DNA of 64,000 bases, from NCBI GenBank assembly GCA_029256185.1, contig JAQSYI010000038.1, positions 1 to 64,000 on the forward strand, read 5' to 3'. The notes beneath the pieces were generated by a model, which saw only the letters and a program-made list of their open reading frames with translations, searched no databases and was not told the origin of the DNA. Shown piece after piece: positions 8,417-17,500 of this stretch (positions within the stretch are counted from its first letter, which is position 1; each line of letters starts with the position of its first letter). The DNA comes from Paenibacillaceae bacterium (GTDB lineage: Bacteria > Bacillota > Bacilli > Paenibacillales > NBRC-103111). Made by a program: the position numbers and the translations under genes.

Positions 8417-8641
8417 ATGCCGAATGTGTACAATATTTTCAATATAAGAATTAATAACGTCTCGAACGGCGGGGCGGTTAACTTCGGAGATAATCTGTTC
8501 AGCAACAATGCTGCCAACCAGAAGGCGGTGGGCGGCAATACGATTATGGGAGACGCCAGTCCGTCCGTCAACGTGGATAACAACCTGGTGAATGATCCCG
8601 ACGAAGAGGATATGCCCACCAATTCAACACAGATTCTCTAA
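8417..8641 (+). CDS. GerPA/GerPF-family spore germination protein
   Basis: A small protein of 74 residues. GerPA/GerPF proteins are coat-associated and help germinants cross the coat. The core RINNVSNGGAVNFGDNLF matches the family pattern of INxVSxGxVNFGDxxxxSP. It starts at the second of two close ATGs, six bases after GAAGGTG. Two more gerP-like genes follow within 240 bases, forming a compact operon. The C-terminus is acidic and shorter in glycine-serine repeats than B. subtilis GerPF. Confidence 0.8.
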   Translation: MPNVYNIFNIRINNVSNGGAVNFGDNLFSNNAANQKAVGGNTIMGDASPSVNVDNNLVNDPDEEDMPTNSTQIL

Positions 8642-8656
8642 AGAGGTGATTCATTC

Positions 8657-8854
8657 ATGATGAACTTCTATATACACAACATCAAGGTAAACTCCATTGC
8701 CAGCATCGGTTCCCTCAATATCGGCAACACCATCCTGACGGGGAACCGTTCTACCCAGATCACCACACCGGATGCGGGAGAGTCGCCGGATGTCGAATCC
8801 GAGGGCCAATCTGTTGCGGAGATTCCACCCGTCGCCGGGAATCTGGCACAGTGA
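8657..8854 (+). CDS. GerPB/GerPD-like small spore protein
   Basis: 65 residues starting MMNFYIHNIKVNSIASIGSLNIGNT, which resembles GerPB and GerPD in its N-terminal beta-strand region and the SIGSLNIG segment. The tail is acidic and proline-rich. AGAGGTG precedes paired ATGs at 8657 and 8660. It lies 15 bases after the GerPA/PF-like gene. Whether it is nearer GerPB or GerPD cannot be decided by eye. Confidence 0.65.
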   Translation: MMNFYIHNIKVNSIASIGSLNIGNTILTGNRSTQITTPDAGESPDVESEGQSVAEIPPVAGNLAQ

Positions 8855-8878
8855 CGGATAACATTGGAGGTGAGGGCG

Positions 8879-9190
8879 ATGAGCTATGCCTATCCGTCTT
8901 TCCAGCAATGGGCCTCTTGGCTGGAGCAGCGGCTTCAATCCCTGGAGCAGCGGGTGCTGGAGCTGGAGTCGGACAATAAGGACTTGAGGGAACAGCTTGC
9001 CGGAATCAAGCCGGTCCAATGCGGCAACATTACGTACAAGGTGCAGGAGCTTCATGTGAATGAGCTTACCGGAACGCTTAATATTGGCCTGACCTCTCTG
9101 GCCGAGGAGGGGCAGCTTAAGGATATGATTGATCAGATAAAGATGGAGCATGTGAAGGATGATGAGAGCAAGATGCCCTTTGGTGATTAA
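8879..9190 (+). CDS. Short GerPC-like spore germination protein
   Basis: 103 residues. The N-terminal third is a coiled coil (about residues 8-42, WLEQRLQSLEQRVLELESDNKDLREQL), followed by a beta-rich part KVQELHVNELTGTLNIGLTS, as in GerPC. B. subtilis GerPC is roughly twice as long, so this is a minimal version. GGAGGTG precedes the ATG at 8879; an upstream in-frame TTG at 8864 overlaps that site and is unlikely. It closes the three-gene gerP-like operon and is followed by a hairpin. Confidence 0.7.
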   Translation: MSYAYPSFQQWASWLEQRLQSLEQRVLELESDNKDLREQLAGIKPVQCGNITYKVQELHVNELTGTLNIGLTSLAEEGQLKDMIDQIKMEHVKDDESKMPFGD

Positions 9191-9200
9191 ATTCACAATC

Positions 9201-9229
9201 GAAACCCGCCTATGGGATAGGCGGGTTTC
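9201..9229. terminator. Bidirectional terminator
   Basis: A perfect 13-bp stem (GAAACCCGCCTAT and complement) with a GGG loop lies between the gerP-like operon and the convergent coat genes. The T-run is short. Confidence 0.75.
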
Positions 9230-9250
9230 GTCTGTTCATTTCTAAGAAGC

Positions 9251-9709
9251 TTACATATAGACAGGCTGTTGTCCCAGCTTCTGTTGGGCGAATTGGAACG
9301 CTTGCTGTCCCGATTGCTGGGAATTCTGGATTTGTTTTTGAATCTCCTGGCCTTGAGCCTGGGAACCGGCCTTATACATGTTTTGCTGCTTCATGAACTG
9401 ATACAGCTGTCCTTGAAGAGAGAGGGTGCTGTTCAATAGATCAGTGAAGACTTGGCGCAGCTGCTGATTATCGCTTTCGGTTACTGCAGTTGTATACTCT
9501 CCGGACACCCGCTTCAGGTCACACAGGACGGTGCTCAGCCATTCCTTGTCCGGGAGCAGCGATGTATTCTGGGATTGTTGCTGTATATTCTGCTGCTGCA
9601 TGTTCTGTTGTTGGGACTGTTGATGATACAGATTGTTCATGTTAGGCAGATTTTGCAGGTTCTGCTGATTTTGAGGATGAAACGGCTGGTTCTGTTGATT
9701 CTGGTACAT
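9251..9709 (-). CDS. CotF-like spore coat protein, Gln/Asn-rich
   Basis: 152 residues. Residues 1-50 are extremely rich in Q and N. Residues 52-110 form a ferritin-like helical pair (EWLSTVLCDLKRVSGEYTTAVTES, LRQVFTDLLNSTLSLQGQLYQFMKQQNMY) typical of the CotF coat family, followed by another Q-rich tail. Expected in the spore coat made in the mother cell. It sits 23 bases after a smaller coat gene and probably shares its transcript. Confidence 0.78.
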   Translation of the reverse strand: MYQNQQNQPFHPQNQQNLQNLPNMNNLYHQQSQQQNMQQQNIQQQSQNTSLLPDKEWLSTVLCDLKRVSGEYTTAVTESDNQQLRQVFTDLLNSTLSLQGQLYQFMKQQNMYKAGSQAQGQEIQKQIQNSQQSGQQAFQFAQQKLGQQPVYM

Positions 9710-9732
9710 GGTTGTCTCTCCTTTCTAAGGAA

Positions 9733-9981
9733 TTAGTGTTGTTGCATGCCCGATGGCTGCATGCCTCCGAATTGCTGTTGATTGCTTCCTTGGTTCTGTT
9801 GCAGCACATTCATCAGGGTGTGCAGATGCTGCTCGTGGGTACGGAGTTGGTTAATGCAATGATTTTGGACAGTCGGATTCGCAGAGGCTGCTGCCGCGGC
9901 TGCGCATTGCTTCAAAAGCAGCTCTTCGTTGGATATGGAATCCGCAATGTAATTCAGCTCTTTGTTCGTCAATGTTTGCAT
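9733..9981 (-). CDS. Small CotF-related coat protein
   Basis: 82 residues. KELNYIADSISNEELLLKQCAAAAAAS resembles the first helix of CotF-like proteins, and HCINQLRTHEQHLHTLMNVLQQ the second, with a QQ/GM-rich tail. AGGGAGGG precedes the ATG. With the larger coat protein downstream it looks like a split or paralogous pair of ferritin-like coat proteins. Confidence 0.7.
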   Translation of the reverse strand: MQTLTNKELNYIADSISNEELLLKQCAAAAAASANPTVQNHCINQLRTHEQHLHTLMNVLQQNQGSNQQQFGGMQPSGMQQH

Positions 9982-10060
9982 GTTTTTCCCTCCCTTCTTG
10001 ATTTGCCGAATCTTACTATACCCATCTGAGGATGAGGTATGTACGATTACGGGAAAATCC

Positions 10061-10969
10061 TTAGTTCATTACGGGAATATTGGCGGCCTGCTGCAGCCGT
10101 TTGCTGATTGCCTGGAAATCCTCGGCAGAGATGCCCGGCGCGAATTCCTCCGGCAGCTCCGGCGCTTCCTGAATGGGCACTCCCTTCGGCACGCCCTTCA
10201 GCACCTCAAGAGGCTGTCCGTCTTCGGGGTGGGTTCCCTTCCAAATCTTCGCAATATCCCCGAAGTCCTGGTCGCTGTAAGTGTACAGCTTGGTATGCAC
10301 CCCCTTGTCCTCATATTTCTTCGCTTCCTTAAAGGCCTTGTTGTCGAGCTTGGGAATAGGCACCAGCTTGGTTACGTTCACGCCTGTGGCAACCTCCAGC
10401 GCTTTGGCGTATGCCACCACGTGCACGCCTCCCCGCACCAGCAGAAAACCTACCACTTCCCGGGCCGCAGGGTGGTCGGTGGTCTCATATACCTTCATCT
10501 TGTGGGTTCTTGCCCCGCATTCCAGGAAGAAGTTATGCAGCAGATCCTCTACCAGATTGCCGCTGTTGAACACATGCTCCCCGCTCCATGGACGCCCCAT
10601 GGAGTCCACCGGCAAAGCTCCCTGCGCGCCCTGCAGGAATGAGTAGGATAACCGGGCATCCTTAACCGGCTTCAAGGGAGTCGAATCCGGATCGCCGGGT
10701 TTGGTGCATCCCATATAGCATTTGTTGATGGCGTGGGCTACCAGTTCCACATGGCCCAGCTCCTCGGCCGTAATGCTGGTAACCAGGTCGTAGAAGGGCT
10801 TCAGCTTGGTTTTGCCGCGGAAATTAAAGGATTGGTAGAGGTAATTGTTGAGGGTGGACATCTCTCCGAACTTGCCTCCCAACAGTTCCTGGACCGCCGC
10901 GGCAGCATTGGGATCGGGCCGTTCTACACTGGGGATTTCAATCAGAATCTCGTCCATTCGCTTGAACAT
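10061..10969 (-). CDS. Manganese catalase
   Basis: 302 residues. Non-heme dimanganese catalase that breaks down hydrogen peroxide. Metal ligands are recognisable: E36 (FGEMSTL), E70 and H73 (EELGHVE), the glutamate of NFFLECGARTHK and the histidine of RGGVHVVAYAK. AGGAGG lies eight bases before the ATG. In spore formers such catalases (CotJC/YdbD group) are often coat-associated, and the neighbouring coat genes suggest that here, though a general oxidative-stress role is possible. Confidence 0.9.
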   Translation of the reverse strand: MFKRMDEILIEIPSVERPDPNAAAAVQELLGGKFGEMSTLNNYLYQSFNFRGKTKLKPFYDLVTSITAEELGHVELVAHAINKCYMGCTKPGDPDSTPLKPVKDARLSYSFLQGAQGALPVDSMGRPWSGEHVFNSGNLVEDLLHNFFLECGARTHKMKVYETTDHPAAREVVGFLLVRGGVHVVAYAKALEVATGVNVTKLVPIPKLDNKAFKEAKKYEDKGVHTKLYTYSDQDFGDIAKIWKGTHPEDGQPLEVLKGVPKGVPIQEAPELPEEFAPGISAEDFQAISKRLQQAANIPVMN

Positions 10970-11313
10970 GGGTTATCCCTCCTGCAAGATAGAGTTGGCT
11001 GGGTCAGCCTAACATCACCGTTATTGTCTGCCGGAAGAGCCAGAGGTATTCCGGTTCCTGAATTTTGAAAGCCGGAAAGTATAATCAGGGAAGTGGCTGG
11101 ACTACTCGACAAGCGCACGGCGGCAAGGAAGCTGTCAGGCGTCTATCCTCGGGAGATGTGTCCGGGAGTTATTGGGGGAATGAATAAAATGGGCGCGGAG
11201 TCCCCTTCAAAACAGTGGCAAAAACGTGATGATTATGTTACTTTATATAACAACAACTTAACATATTAATGCCATTGCAGACATAGGCTATCCCATGAAG
11301 GGAGGAGAAGCGA
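10970..11313. other. Intergenic region between Mn catalase and adenosine deaminase
   Basis: A divergent spacer with no supported gene. It contains an AT-rich stretch at about 11230-11270 with GTTA/TAAC inverted symmetry that could be a promoter region for the deaminase. I looked for a purine riboswitch and found no conserved core. Confidence 0.4.
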
Positions 11314-12363
11314 ATGAAACCGAAGGAAACCAGGGAATGGTTGTCGCAATTTCCCATGATTGATCTGCATGTTCATCTGGATGGTTCAGTCAAACCTGAC
11401 ACTTTGCTTGAATTGGCGGCAGAACAAGGCGAACCCCTAACCATAGCGTGCAAGCAGGAGCTGGCGGACCGGATGCAGATTAATGACTCTTGCAGAAGCT
11501 TGAAGGAATACCTGAGCAAGTTCGATTTTGTTTTGCCCTATTTGCAGACAGGGCGGGCGCTGGAGCGTGTCGCTTATGAGACGGTTCTCCAATCGGCCGC
11601 CTGCAACGGCAAATACATTGAGGTTCGGTTCGCTCCTCTGCTTCATACTCGCCAAGGGCTCGGAGTAGATGAGGTCATCCGGCGGGTGCTGGCGGGACTC
11701 AAGCGGGGGGAAGAGCAGTTCGGGGTACTGGCACGGGGCATTGCCATTTGTATGAGACACCATGACCCGCTGCGCAATTTGGAGGTCGTGGAGGCGGCCG
11801 CTTCCTTCAGAAAACAGGGATTGGCAGCAGTGGACCTGGCCGGCGACGAAGCCTCGTTCCCTCCGCTTCTCCATGAAGCCGTGTTTGCGAGGGCCCACCG
11901 GCTGGGGATTCCCGTTACTATCCATGCCGGAGAAGCGGCCGGCCCTGAGAATATCTATGATGCTATCGTTCGCCTGGGAGCAAGAAGGATCGGCCATGGA
12001 GTCAGAGCCAAGGAAAGCGACCGGGTGCTGAAATTCGTCTCGGAGCATAGAGTGCCGCTTGAATTATGTCCCGTGAGCAATATCCAGACAAAGGCTGTTC
12101 CGGGCTGGGAGATGTATCCGGTACGGGAATATTTCGAACAGGGGCTGGTGCTGACCATCAACACGGATAATCCTACGGTATCCGGCACCACTCTGCTGCG
12201 GGAGTACACGGTGCTGGCCGACCGTTTCGGCTTCAGTCCCCAGGAGATCGCCAGACTGATTATGAACAGCGTGCAGGCAGCATTTGTGGAGGAGCGGGAG
12301 AAGAAGGCGCTGCTGGGCCAGTTTCGGGAACGGTTCAGGGAGCTTGACATCAAGGTGTCCTGA
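11314..12363 (+). CDS. add: Adenosine deaminase
   Basis: 349 residues. A cytoplasmic zinc enzyme that hydrolyses adenosine or deoxyadenosine to inosine and ammonia. Zinc ligands and catalytic residues are in place: H19 and H21 (DLHVHLDGS), H204 and catalytic E207 (HAGEA), the RIGHG histidine, and D285 (NTDNP). GGGAGGAG precedes the ATG. It stands alone and is closed by the terminator at 12426-12467. Adenine deaminases share the fold, but HAGEAAGPENI favours adenosine. Confidence 0.9.
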   Translation: MKPKETREWLSQFPMIDLHVHLDGSVKPDTLLELAAEQGEPLTIACKQELADRMQINDSCRSLKEYLSKFDFVLPYLQTGRALERVAYETVLQSAACNGKYIEVRFAPLLHTRQGLGVDEVIRRVLAGLKRGEEQFGVLARGIAICMRHHDPLRNLEVVEAAASFRKQGLAAVDLAGDEASFPPLLHEAVFARAHRLGIPVTIHAGEAAGPENIYDAIVRLGARRIGHGVRAKESDRVLKFVSEHRVPLELCPVSNIQTKAVPGWEMYPVREYFEQGLVLTINTDNPTVSGTTLLREYTVLADRFGFSPQEIARLIMNSVQAAFVEEREKKALLGQFRERFRELDIKVS

Positions 12364-12425
12364 AAGGAATTGAAGCTTGGCGGCTGCGGGGGACAGAGAC
12401 GAGGGTGTAAGGCTTTTTGCATGAT

Positions 12426-12467
12426 AAAAAGAGGCAGGCTGCCAACCGCGGGTCCTGTCTCTTTTTT
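12426..12467. terminator. Bidirectional terminator
   Basis: AAAAAGAGGCAGG pairs with CCTGTCTCTTTTTT across a GC-rich loop. With an A-run on the left and a T-run on the right it can end both add and the convergent gene at 12485. Confidence 0.85.
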
Positions 12468-12484
12468 AAAGTGAAGCTTAGAGT

Positions 12485-13348
12485 TTAATTCTTGTTCTTT
12501 TCCTTGAAGAAGTTGTACAGGTAGTCCACGTCAACGATGTGCAGAGAATCCCGGAACCATCTCTGCTGCTGGTCCTTGGCAAGATGGATGGCGAAGATCC
12601 TCAACGTATAGGTGGCGTCCCAAGAGTACATAAAATAATGGTCTTGCTGGCCATCGACGGCCTCGATGAAGAAGGGCCGGCTAAACCTGGGATAGATGCT
12701 GTTCTCCGTCTGGCTGTAGGTGATAACGTCATTGGCCATATTGAGCAGATAATCCTTCACCTCACCCTCGGGAACACCGGAGGTTGCCACACCATAGGAC
12801 ATAAATTGCTCAGGCGGTTCTTTCCAGAGCTTCTCCACTTCATCCTGCCGGACGTAGAGCGAATGGGTATTAATTTCTCTCGCTTTCTTCAAGCCTCTTG
12901 TATCCACCCCCATCCGGGCCAGATCCAGAACTCTATAGTAGTATACGCCGTCGTGAACCAGGGAGAGAATCCCATAATCCTTCCCTAAGTATCTCAGCTG
13001 ATAGGCAGTGGGGTTTTTCATCTCAATATTGATATATGTATCATCGGCTGCCGGTGTTTCGGGCTGTCCGGCAAACCTTGGATTCACGTAGATCGTGTTG
13101 GTTCTTCCATCCCAATTCACTTCGGCGCCCAGTATCTCGCTGATCGCCCGTACCGGCAGATAGCTGTTGTCGTTGTACAGCAGCACCGGATTCTCCAATT
13201 GGACAGACTTGCCGTCCACCACCATCTTAAAATCAGGCCGCAGGAAAGCCTCCACCTTCTCAATCCCATTGGTAGCCCATGCCCCGGCTGCGAAACAGCC
13301 GCTCATCAGCAGAGTGAGCAGGGATACCTTTTTCCACCTCTTCAACAC
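12485..13348 (-). CDS. Secreted copper-amine-oxidase-N domain protein
   Basis: 287 residues with a signal peptide (residues 1-25, KRWKKVSLLTLLMSGCFAAGAWA). Residues about 38-90 form the copper amine oxidase N-terminal-like domain (VVDGKSVQLENPVLLYNDNSYLPVRAISEILGAEVNWDG), an extracytoplasmic module common in Paenibacillus. The remainder, from about 100, is unrecognised. Translation starts at GTG six bases after GGAGG. No copper ligand set is evident; the domain is usually structural. Confidence 0.75.
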   Translation of the reverse strand: MLKRWKKVSLLTLLMSGCFAAGAWATNGIEKVEAFLRPDFKMVVDGKSVQLENPVLLYNDNSYLPVRAISEILGAEVNWDGRTNTIYVNPRFAGQPETPAADDTYINIEMKNPTAYQLRYLGKDYGILSLVHDGVYYYRVLDLARMGVDTRGLKKAREINTHSLYVRQDEVEKLWKEPPEQFMSYGVATSGVPEGEVKDYLLNMANDVITYSQTENSIYPRFSRPFFIEAVDGQQDHYFMYSWDATYTLRIFAIHLAKDQQQRWFRDSLHIVDVDYLYNFFKEKNKN

Positions 13349-13638
13349 GCTTCACCTCCTCAAAAATTGGCCGTACCTACTCTATATATCGGCAATTCCG
13401 GCTGGGAAATGAAGGCATTGACATAAACTGCCGGATGGTCAGCCGGGAAGGCGGCCTGCAGTTCTATAGCTCAACCCGAGCAAGCCCTGTCTTTGCAACC
13501 GCAAGTCCAGCACTTACCCAGACTTTGGTCTAAGTTCCAATTACGTCTGAGGCTGGTTTTGACCGGGGGCAATCTGTTTTATTCTTGGTATATAAGAAAA
13601 CGGGTAAACAGGGGCGACGCAAGGGAGGCGCACACGTG

Positions 13639-14184
13639 ATGGATACGGAGCAAAGCATTTATGTGCTTCTGTCAGATACAGGTACACTATTCACACGATT
13701 GATCAAATGGTATACGGGGGACCCGATGAATCATGCCTCGATTGCCTTCGACGACAGGCTGACGGAGGTATTCAGCTTCGGCCGGAGGAATCCGGACAAT
13801 CCGTTCATCGGCGGTTTTGTGGAGGAGGATCTGGGCGGCAAGCTGTTCGGCAACGCTTCTTGCCAATTGTACCGGTGTACGGTCAGCAAGCAGGCATATG
13901 ACCGGATGGTGCGGCATGTAGAAGAGATGAGGGGCCGCAAGCACCAGTTCAAATATAACCTGTGGGGTTTGTTATGCGTCATGATGAATGTCAGGCTGGA
14001 GCGCAGGAACGCGTATTTCTGCTCCCAATTCGTGGCTTCGGTGTTTGAGAAGAATGGCTGCGCCATCCTGGGCAAACCGGCGGCGCTGGTCACTCCCGGG
14101 GATCTCGCGGCTTCGCCTTCGCTGCGGCTTGTCTACCAGGGCCACATCCGCCAGCTGACACAGCCGCTGCCTGTTACAGGGTGA
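13639..14184 (+). CDS. Permuted papain-like NlpC/P60 hydrolase (YiiX-like)
   Basis: 181 residues. The pattern NHASIAF (histidine, about residue 31) early and YFCSQFVASVF (cysteine, about residue 131) late is the circularly permuted NlpC/P60 arrangement of the YiiX/LRAT-like group, whose members act on lipids or peptides. There is no signal peptide, so it is probably cytoplasmic. GGGAGG precedes GTG (13636) and ATG (13639); either could be the start. The substrate is unknown. Confidence 0.65.
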   Translation: MDTEQSIYVLLSDTGTLFTRLIKWYTGDPMNHASIAFDDRLTEVFSFGRRNPDNPFIGGFVEEDLGGKLFGNASCQLYRCTVSKQAYDRMVRHVEEMRGRKHQFKYNLWGLLCVMMNVRLERRNAYFCSQFVASVFEKNGCAILGKPAALVTPGDLAASPSLRLVYQGHIRQLTQPLPVTG

Positions 14185-14240
14185 TAAACAGGAGAACTGC
14201 TAAGAGGAGTGACGAATCGCGCAGACGGATCGGGGAGATG

Positions 14241-14408
14241 GATAGAGCAGATGAATTGGGCGGACGGACAGGATAGACCGATCGGGAAGACGGATAGAGG
14301 AGATGGATTGGGCAGATGGATCGGATAGACCGATGGGGAAGACGGATAGAGGAGATGGATTGGGCAGATGGATCGGATAGACCGATGGGGAAGACGGATA
14401 GAGGAGAC
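14241..14408. repeat. 52-bp tandem repeat array
   Basis: Units begin at 14241, 14293, 14345 and 14397, each starting GATAGAG. The second and third units are identical; the first has several changes and the fourth is cut short. The array sits between a stop codon and a terminator and has no supported coding role. Confidence 0.9.
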
Positions 14409-14440
14409 GGACAGGCAGAAGGATCAGGCAGAGGGATAGG

Positions 14441-14472
14441 AAAAACCGGGGATCGGAAGATCCCCGGTTTTT
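14441..14472. terminator. Bidirectional terminator
   Basis: A perfect 14-bp stem (AAAAACCGGGGATC and complement) with a GGAA loop and flanking A and T runs, between the YiiX-like gene and the convergent GH2 gene. Confidence 0.9.
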
Positions 14473-14522
14473 TGGCAGGTGCACGTTTATTGAGCCTCGA
14501 GAAGTGAGGCGCAGAAGACTTG

Positions 14523-17500
14523 CTACTTGGGCTCCACTTCGTCCATGGTCATGCGGTAGCGCAAATCATTCATGCAGGTGCCGTCCGGATTCAGGAATAC
14601 GATGCTGATCCGGATGTCCTCCTGTCCGCCGCGGACAATGGCGATGAACCGGTTTACTCCTGTCTGCAGGAGGATCTCCTGTTCCGGCGCGGGAACGGCC
14701 TCACCGTTCATGTATATCTCGCAGGAAGCGGCGGAGCTTACACGCAATTTTCCAGTGCGGATTGCCGGACCCGCTTCCCGGCCTGTCCCCCGGACAGCTT
14801 CCCGGTTAGCCGGATGATCCGCATCCTCCGGAACATGGATGAAGCAGCTGAGAAACCAGGGGTTGCCTTCCGGTTGGCCGATGCGGAATGCACCGTCGAG
14901 AGGGCTGCGCTCCTTCTTCTTCATCCACCCGTACAGTCCCTCACCCAGATTGTTCAGGGAGAATTCGGGATCGGTGTAATAGCTCTTCATCGCAGCAAAA
15001 TCCACATGGGGCAGACAGGGCAGCGCCATTACCGCCTCCACTGCGCACTGGGCGTCATCCTTGACGCTTTGCAGCAAGCCGTCGCGGAAGCCCGCGCCCA
15101 GATTGCCGAGCAGCCGGGTATACAGCCGGATGCTCTTGTCGCTGTCCGGCACCAGCAGAAGCTGCGAGCAGAGGATGATGCCGTCCCCCGTCAGGGCCCG
15201 GATCACAAAATCCCCCGGCTCCCGCGCTTTAACCTTGTTATACTCCACCAGGGCCAAACGGCTGTATTCCGCGGAATATTGGCCGACAAAATAATCCTTC
15301 CAGGCTGTCCCTTCCACACTTGTGCATACGGGCATGCAGCCGTGTCCCTCCAGCCGGTGCGAGGCCAGCGGACGGTTGACCACATCCCGCGGCGACAGAT
15401 GCACCTTGTCGAAGCCGAACAGGTCCACGGGACTTACCCCTTGAGCTTCCGGGCAGGCGTAGTCCGCTTGCAGGTGATACGTCTCATGGGCCGTAACGCG
15501 CACATCTGCCTGCAGCAAGGTGAACAAGGCGGCGGAAGATCCGCTGGTGTCTGCGGGCAGAACGACCACCTTGCCCCCGGCGGCGGCATAACGTCTGGCC
15601 GCTTCTGCCGCCCCTGGTTCCTGAAGCAAGGATGCTTCTGCCAGCAGCAGGGAATAAGAAGTGTCCTGCGGGATAACTCCCGGCGCCAGCACCTCATATT
15701 GGAGGCGGAGAACATCCAGGAATTGTTCTGTGTTCCCGCCCTTGTTCACCCAGGCCGCTGCGGGAGCGGTTGAGGCCGGGACCGTGGCCGAGCCGGCCGG
15801 GAGCTTGCCTTCATCCGCCCCGCTTCTTGCAGCTGTTCCCCAGCTCCCGGCATACTCCAGCATATTCCTGAGCAGCAGGCAAGCCTGGGGAACCTGGTTC
15901 ACCAGTTCCATCACTTCCAGCTGATTGGCAAGGAACATGCCCTGTCCGCTGCGGTATTCGAGCAATGGGGACCACAGATCCCCGCCGTCTCCGAAGTCTC
16001 CCGCGCTGCATTCCAGCAGCATGGTGAAATCGCCGGCAACGGGCTTTTCGAAGGCAGTGCGGATAATGGGAAGAGGACCTTCCTCCCGGATTTCCTCATG
16101 CCAGTACATGAAATCCTCATCGCCCAGTCCCTTCAGGACAGGATGAGTGTAGCTGCCGCCATGGGCCCGCATGAACTCCTGCCGGGAGAGGGCGAGCTTG
16201 CCCAGAGACAGACTTTCCTGCTCCAGCAGCAGGAGCCTCCCGCCTTTGGCCACAAAGCCCTTCAGCAAATCCTCCAGACATCCGTCATTGTCCCGGGCTT
16301 TGCTGCCGATGATGAGAAGAGTGTCTCCGGATAACCCGGCAATATCCTCCCGGTCTAAGCGGGCACAATCGGGAATCAGCGCAGAGAGGAGTCCGTAATC
16401 CCGGTCGGCTCCCACATATGCTGCCGGAAGCGCAAGCTCTGCCCGGCTTGTCTTGCAGCGCTGTGAGACGATGACGTAACTTACTGTGAGCTCGTGCATC
16501 CGCACACCATCGTGGAACAGAACCGCGGTCAGCACGGCTTGCTCCCGGTCCGCCGTCTTGAGGGGAGTCCATTGGACGGATACGCTTATGCGTTCCGCGG
16601 GAGCTTGGGTGAACGACAAGGTCTGTTGGTGGACCTGCTGCCCGCCCTGAACCACCCGGCATTCAATCCGCACGCTGCGGGTATAGAGCGTATCGTTATA
16701 CACGTCGAAGCTGCGCCGGATGTCCGCGTCATCGAAGAAGGACCGGTTGTATTCGGCGGCAATCAGTGTCACAGGCTTGAAGGCAGCCGCCATGATGGCG
16801 AAGGACGGATTGGTGCGGTACGCCGGGTATTCTTTGGGCAGCAGGCCGTTATTAAGCGACAGGGAATACGCGGGGATCACCTTAGGCTTGGGTCCCGGTG
16901 CAGTCAGATCGGCGCTTTCAAGTACAATATCCTGGTCCGGCATGGCCCGCATGAAATAATGGGCAAAGTTGAAGGTGGAGATGCCGGAGACATCCTGGCG
17001 CCGGGCATGCTCCACAAACAACCGCTCCTTCTGGGCCAATCCTGCTGCGCAGTCATCTGTGTGCCGGTATGCCGCAAGCCCGACATACATACTGCTGTTC
17101 TGGGGACAAATGTACCACCAGCCGCCATGCTCCCCGAATACTAGGGGGACAGTTTTGTCCCATTGGGCAATGGTGCCGTCAATGTTGTAGTGGCGGCTCT
17201 CCACTTCAGTCAACTTCTTCTCGAGCAGCCGGTTGTCTCCCTCCACGATAATCGGACGGGTGGGATCAAGGCCGCGGATAATGTCCATCAGCGCGGGGAT
17301 ATGCAGCTTGTAGCCATCCCGGCCGTCCACCCAGCGCATCTCGTTCTGGACGCTCCACATGATGATGGACGGGTGGTTCTTATCCCGCCGCACCAGTCTT
17401 TCCATATGCTTCTTGCAGTTGGCGATATAGTCGGGATGATCCGCCTGCATGGTTTTGCCGGAGCCATAAATCGCCGTTTCATCCACGATCAGCATGCCCA

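Noticed and set aside
10970..11313. Purine riboswitch upstream of adenosine deaminase
   Set aside because: The conserved purine-aptamer core could not be found on the sense strand.
14200..14484. 94-residue repetitive minus-strand frame
   Set aside because: It simply reads through the 52-bp tandem repeats and the terminator, without a ribosome site.
14241..14610. Repeats considered as a CRISPR array
   Set aside because: Units are directly contiguous with no unique spacers and no cas genes are near; the same holds for the 9-bp array at 34464.
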